From assembly GCA_003024985.2 (NCBI GenBank), contig PXIH01S0027059.1: a DNA stretch of 11,278 nucleotides; one strand, given 5' to 3'. The DNA comes from Euperipatoides rowelli (taxonomy: Eukaryota > Onychophora > Udeonychophora > Euonychophora > Peripatopsidae). Both the position numbers and the translations under genes were made by a program. Below are positions 8,640 through 11,278 of this stretch, piece after piece. The notes under the pieces are model-generated. The model made no database searches, was not told where the DNA came from, and worked only from the letters and a program-made list of their open reading frames with translations. The stretch's first letter is position 1; every line of letters begins with the position of its first letter.

Positions 8640-9170
8640 TATTCCTAAAGAGGCTCTCATACAAAAGGGCAGACCATAGAGGAAACAAAATGCCAGGATG
8701 AAAAATGTTAATCTCCATTGGATTAAAGCTAGCAATCGATTGGTTTAAAAGCAAGCGGATGTATTAAAGAACACTAAATCCGATCTACTCTACATCCTGG
8801 AATCCTATAAAAGCCAGGAGAAGACTTTGATCTTGATCTCATCTGCCAGCACATCTGACTCATCTGCTTACAGTTAATGCATGTTGTGTTTCCTGTCTAT
8901 TCCATCAGCCAATTTTGCCAGTTTATGTTTCTGATTTTGCTGCTGTTTAAACAAGAAGAATTTCAATCCCAATCACTGGCTAGCACCTGGAGTGCCAGCC
9001 AGTGGCATAGCCAGAAAATTATTATTATTATTTTTTGGGGTGTGCGTGTGTGTGTTTGGGTTGTATATTTTTGATGTTTTTTTTGGCTGTTGAGATTTTT
9101 AAAATTTAAAGTTTTTTGGGGGGTGGTGCTAGCTAAATTTATGCCTGGATCCTTAATCACCATCACTTTG
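8640..9170. mobile_element. Less AT-rich patch, transposon-derived by composition
   Basis: This patch inside the A-B intron stands out by base composition. It holds a TATAAAAG box in CCTATAAAAGCCAGG at 8804-8818, the segment CCAGTGGCATAGCCAG (about 8999-9014) that resembles a motif common in invertebrate repeats, an (ATT)-rich run (9018-9032), a GT-rich run (9040-9055) and a G6 run (9117-9122). No transposase or reverse-transcriptase motif is visible on either strand. The class is unknown, and the boundaries are approximate. Confidence 0.3.
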
Positions 9171-9299
9171 ACAGCTAAAAGTCTTTAAAAAGCCAAAAAA
9201 TATTGTAACCATTTGTATACAAGCCATTAGGACACAGACCTTCTAAGGCCATATCAATTCATGTAAATCATTTCAATTATTTACTCAATGCAAAATATA

Positions 9300-9324
9300 T
9301 TTCACTAAATTCTGTTTAGTGAAA
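9300..9324. repeat. Short perfect hairpin TTTCACTAAA/TTTAGTGAAA
   Basis: A 10-bp perfect stem encloses a 5-nt loop, TTCTG. A variant of the arm (TTACACTAAA) follows within a few bases, and TTAGTGAAAG also occurs at 5455-5464 and 6188-6197. Confidence 0.6.
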
Positions 9325-9434
9325 ATAAATTACACTAAACTAAATTTCATGACATCTGTTGCTCCAAATACAGTACATACAAACAAGAAGTGGATAACCC
9401 TACTGATTATAATAATTAACTAAGAAACTGTTAG

Positions 9435-9470
9435 GAACCAGAGCTCACTTTGAAGGGTTAGCTCTGATTC
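9435..9470. repeat. Inverted repeat GAACCAGAGCT/AGCTCTGATTC
   Basis: The 11-bp arms have one mismatch and a 14-nt spacer, and weaker pairing continues a few bases outward. There is no associated gene or promoter. Confidence 0.45.
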
Positions 9471-9821
9471 TTAAACATAAGGGAACATTTTTACAGAATA
9501 ACTTCAGCAAACTGCTATTTTAAAGACACCGTTTTAGTCTTCATTTGTAGTATAGGCTCATATCAAAAAGACAAACACTAGCATTACCAGTTTACACCAT
9601 ACAACATCGTTCTCTTGTAAACATTAATAGAAAACATATTCTTAATGCAAATAAAAACATTAGAACTGTCATGATGTGACTCCCGAGAGATAGATCTCGA
9701 GAGGGACGGGAACGGGAGGTGCACGATATATATTATGGAATTGTTCAGCCTGCACCATGAGGCAGCGAAGGTTATCCTCAAATGTGATATGGCTTCAAAA
9801 CCATTTTGCACCCTTGTGAAC

Positions 9822-9945
9822 TGATCTGCAATCCGATTGGCTGTGAAGGATCAAACTTTTGCTTCTATGGATGATAGATGGATCACAATGTGCATTATTA
9901 TTATTATTATTGTTGTTTACGTGAGATTTATTGGTACATTTTATC
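9822..9945 (+). repeat. Dispersed repeat, copy 2, with (ATT)6
   Basis: This is the partner of the copy near 2708. Here the leading block is TGATCTGCAATCCGATTGG followed by CTGTGAAG, then a spacer, then (ATT)6 at 9894-9911 and the TACGTGAGATTT block. The GC-richer sequence just to its left (9660-9815) may belong to the same element, but I see no counterpart next to copy 1. Confidence 0.5.
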
Positions 9946-10446
9946 ATTTTGTAATTAATTATTTAAATACAATAGATTAGTCATTTCACATACATAATGT
10001 TGTAACATGGAATTAGAAACAAAAGAGAAATTTTAAATTTGGTTATTGAAAGATGAAAAAAATATGTGCCATATCTTATAATAAACCAGTATTGCATATC
10101 CATGTTAGCACTATCCAAAATCTCACACCCTAGGCTATAGCTTACTAAACCTATTGTATAATCTGACCTGAATGCTCTGCCAGATTTTCAGGATTGCTAG
10201 GAAAAAACGAAAATTGTTTACAAAAAGTAAAATAAAAAAAATGAAAAATCAAGTCTAACTTTAATTTACTGATAGCCTATTTACTGTATAGACAACCAAG
10301 GAGTTGAGGGCCTCTTTGGCCTGAGGCCTCCGGCGTCCTACGAGTTTGCTCAATACTCATGCATTAAATTGACACGGTTAATACAATACAAAAGGAATTA
10401 ATGTAATATACTATCAGAAAAAAATTGAAAGTATTATTCTACTTAC

Positions 10447-10614
10447 CCCTTCTTTGGCTGCCTGAAGCTGCCTTTCGGCTGCCATTTTTTTGGCCTCGTA
10501 ATGTTTAAGTTCTAATTCATAACTTAATTGCAACCAGCGCTGCAAGTCAGGAGGGCAAGTATTCCAACACTTGCTTTCTAGCTCCCTCTCAGCTTTATGC
10601 AGAGCAGAACGAAC
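10447..10614 (-). CDS. STIM: STIM homologue, exon A: end of coiled-coil 1 and first SOAR helix
   Basis: This internal exon encodes 56 residues, starting VRSALHKAERELES and ending QLQAAKEG, and aligns without gaps to about residues 324-379 of human STIM1. STIM proteins sit in the ER membrane, sense luminal calcium loss and bind Orai channels through the CAD/SOAR domain, whose first half is here. Conserved residues in human numbering are L347, W350 and L351 (LQRWLQL), Y362, L373 and A376. Position 361, tyrosine in human, is histidine. Two cysteines in the linker (KCWNTC) are absent from human STIM1. The acceptor is a good pyrimidine tract ending TTCTCACAG, and the donor is consensus GTAAGT. The exon is 168 nt, phase 0 at both ends. 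The open frame runs upstream to a methionine codon in the intron, but STIM homology begins only at the acceptor, so this is not a start. Family identity is near certain; STIM1-like versus STIM2-like is not assigned. Confidence 0.95.
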
Positions 10615-10825
10615 CTGTGAGAATAAAGATATCCCAGTCATTTCTATCAGATAATAAACTTCATACATTCAATTTAATTCAATACTTAAATGATTAAAGA
10701 TACATAATACATTTAGCATCATTTTAGTAAATTATCAGCAGTAAATATTTAGAATTTAAGCACTTCATACAAATTAAAAGTGGAAATGTTTAAGAGTTCA
10801 ATTTTACACTAAAATTACTATATAA

Positions 10826-10852
10826 TTTTTTTTTTATTGAAAAAAAAAAAAA
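10826..10852. repeat. T10-ATTG-A13 simple-sequence hairpin
   Basis: Ten T, a four-base ATTG, then thirteen A can form a 10-bp A-T stem. It lies 212 nt upstream of the exon A acceptor in transcript orientation. It may be the junction of two poly-A tails in opposite orientation, or chance. Confidence 0.7.
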
Positions 10853-11061
10853 GTATTATTACAAAAAATTGTGTTATAAAAACACATAAGGACCAAGCTC
10901 TTCTTGCCAAGAAGCTATTTCTTTAAAATAAGAAAAGCTGATTGCTGCTCTTAAAATAAAGTGTATAATCTAGTCTTTCAAAGTTTAGTTAAGTTTGTTA
11001 TTCTATAATAACTAAGTAGAAGTTATTTGTATTGTATTAATGTAATGGTATTTGCTATTGT

Positions 11062-11173
11062 GCGCATTAAACCGTGCATCCGGCTGTTATTAGTTTAGTG
11101 TGTGACGTGTTGCTCTAAAGCTTAGCAAACACGTCATACACAACTCTGTTGCCCGGATGTGCGGCTAATGCTG
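11062..11173. repeat. Nested inverted repeat, MITE-like
   Basis: The outer arms 11062-11083 and 11153-11173 pair as imperfect reverse complements; both contain a CATCCGG core on the left-arm strand (GTGCATCCGG against CACATCCGG). The inner arms 11099-11114 (TGTGTGACGTGTTGCT) and 11124-11142 pair at all 16 positions if three extra bases are bulged, around a CTAAAGCTT loop. The unit is clearly GC-richer than its surroundings, which suggests an inserted foldback element. Exact termini and a target duplication could not be fixed. Confidence 0.6.
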
Positions 11174-11278
11174 ATTAGTTATGCAATCATTCATTGCAAC
11201 TCATTTAAATGTACATTTGGTTTTTGCCATAAAGGCTTTGTTTGTGAATTATGTTTTGTCTATTCGCTGGCGGAGCTG

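Larger units (their letters stand above)
8301..10446 (-). other. STIM intron between exons A and B (2,146 nt)
   Basis: The intron has a consensus donor (GTAAGT at 10446-10441) and a clear acceptor (TTAATTGCAG at 8310-8301), and it separates exons in phase 0. Most of it is AT-rich without coding potential. Distinct patches are a GC-rich spot at 10306-10340 with a short GGCCTC/GAGGCC hairpin, a dispersed repeat copy at 9822-9945 that includes (ATT)6, hairpins at 9435-9470 and 9300-9324, and a less AT-rich transposon-like patch at about 8640-9170. No alternative STIM exon was recognised. Confidence 0.85.
10615..11278 (-). other. STIM intron upstream of exon A (3' part)
   Basis: This stretch ends at the exon A acceptor. 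A pyrimidine-rich TCTTTATTCTCACAG and a possible branch site (AATGAC about 25 nt upstream) support splicing there. The rest is AT-rich with no coiled-coil-1 exon that I can recognise on the minus strand. It contains a T10-ATTG-A13 hairpin at 10826-10852 and a foldback repeat at 11062-11173. The last bases, 11262-11278, are GC-richer and could translate as QLRQR on the minus strand, but a stop follows at once and there is no splice donor. The preceding STIM exon therefore probably lies beyond the window. Confidence 0.75.

Noticed and set aside
8877-9166. Overlapping open frames on both strands
   Set aside because: They run through ATT and GT microsatellites and show low-complexity translations (IIIII, THTRT).
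9584-9811. Minus-strand open frame of 75 codons
   Set aside because: It has no recognised domain and no STIM context; the GC-richer stretch looks repeat-derived.
10615-10668. Methionine-initiated start of the exon A open frame
   Set aside because: The upstream codons (MYEVYYLIEMTGISLFSQ) have no STIM similarity, and a clear acceptor CACAG sits exactly where homology begins, so they are intron read-through.
11262-11278. Candidate upstream STIM exon on the minus strand (QLRQRIDKT then stop)
   Set aside because: It is too short, hits a stop, has no splice donor, and does not match the expected coiled-coil-1 sequence before exon A.
1-11278. tRNA genes, tRNA-derived SINE promoters, CRISPR arrays, bacterial operon features
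   Set aside because: I found no A/B-box pair, no cloverleaf, no regularly spaced repeats and no ribosome-binding-site-led genes. The spliced exons show that this is a eukaryotic nuclear locus.

Overview
The window is AT-rich DNA from an animal nuclear genome. It is mostly intron and intergenic-like sequence: long A/T runs, microsatellites, decayed transposon pieces, and no bacterial-style packed genes. The one recognisable host gene lies on the minus strand. It is a STIM (stromal interaction molecule) homologue, the endoplasmic-reticulum calcium sensor that opens Orai channels in store-operated calcium entry. Three consecutive coding exons are visible, in transcript order 10614-10447, 8300-8200 and 4969-4794. 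All have GT/AG splice sites, and their phases join in frame (0/0, 2/2). The protein is clearly STIM but well diverged from vertebrate STIM1/STIM2, with extra cysteines and several lineage-specific residues. This points to an invertebrate. A lophotrochozoan such as a mollusc is my guess, but it is not proven from the window.

Layout from right to left, following the gene. Positions 11278-10615 are upstream intron with a foldback repeat at 11062-11173. Exon A (10614-10447) carries the end of coiled-coil 1 and the first helix of the CAD/SOAR domain. A 2.1 kb intron follows, with a less AT-rich transposon-like patch (about 8640-9170) and a dispersed repeat at 9822-9945. Exon B (8300-8200) carries the basic Orai-binding segment and the SOAR apex. 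A 3.2 kb intron follows, holding an antisense Tc1/mariner-like transposase relic (6329-6595) and runs of 12 G and 13 C. Exon C (4969-4794) completes the SOAR and adds a short serine-rich tail. The remaining 4.8 kb has no exon I can defend. It holds a strong AT-rich hairpin (4396-4459), a possible TTAA-flanked mini-transposon (4259-4345), a pair of repeat copies (3175-3219 and 3797-3842), a retrocopy-like poly-A end (near 965) and a hAT-like terminus (204-218).

Together the three exons encode a stretch matching roughly residues 324-446 of human STIM1 plus a divergent tail, i.e. the whole minimal Orai-activating module. The N-terminal EF-hand/SAM luminal part, the transmembrane segment, most of coiled-coil 1 and the C-terminal tail must lie outside the window or in exons too diverged to recognise. 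No RNA gene, CRISPR array or complete mobile element was found.
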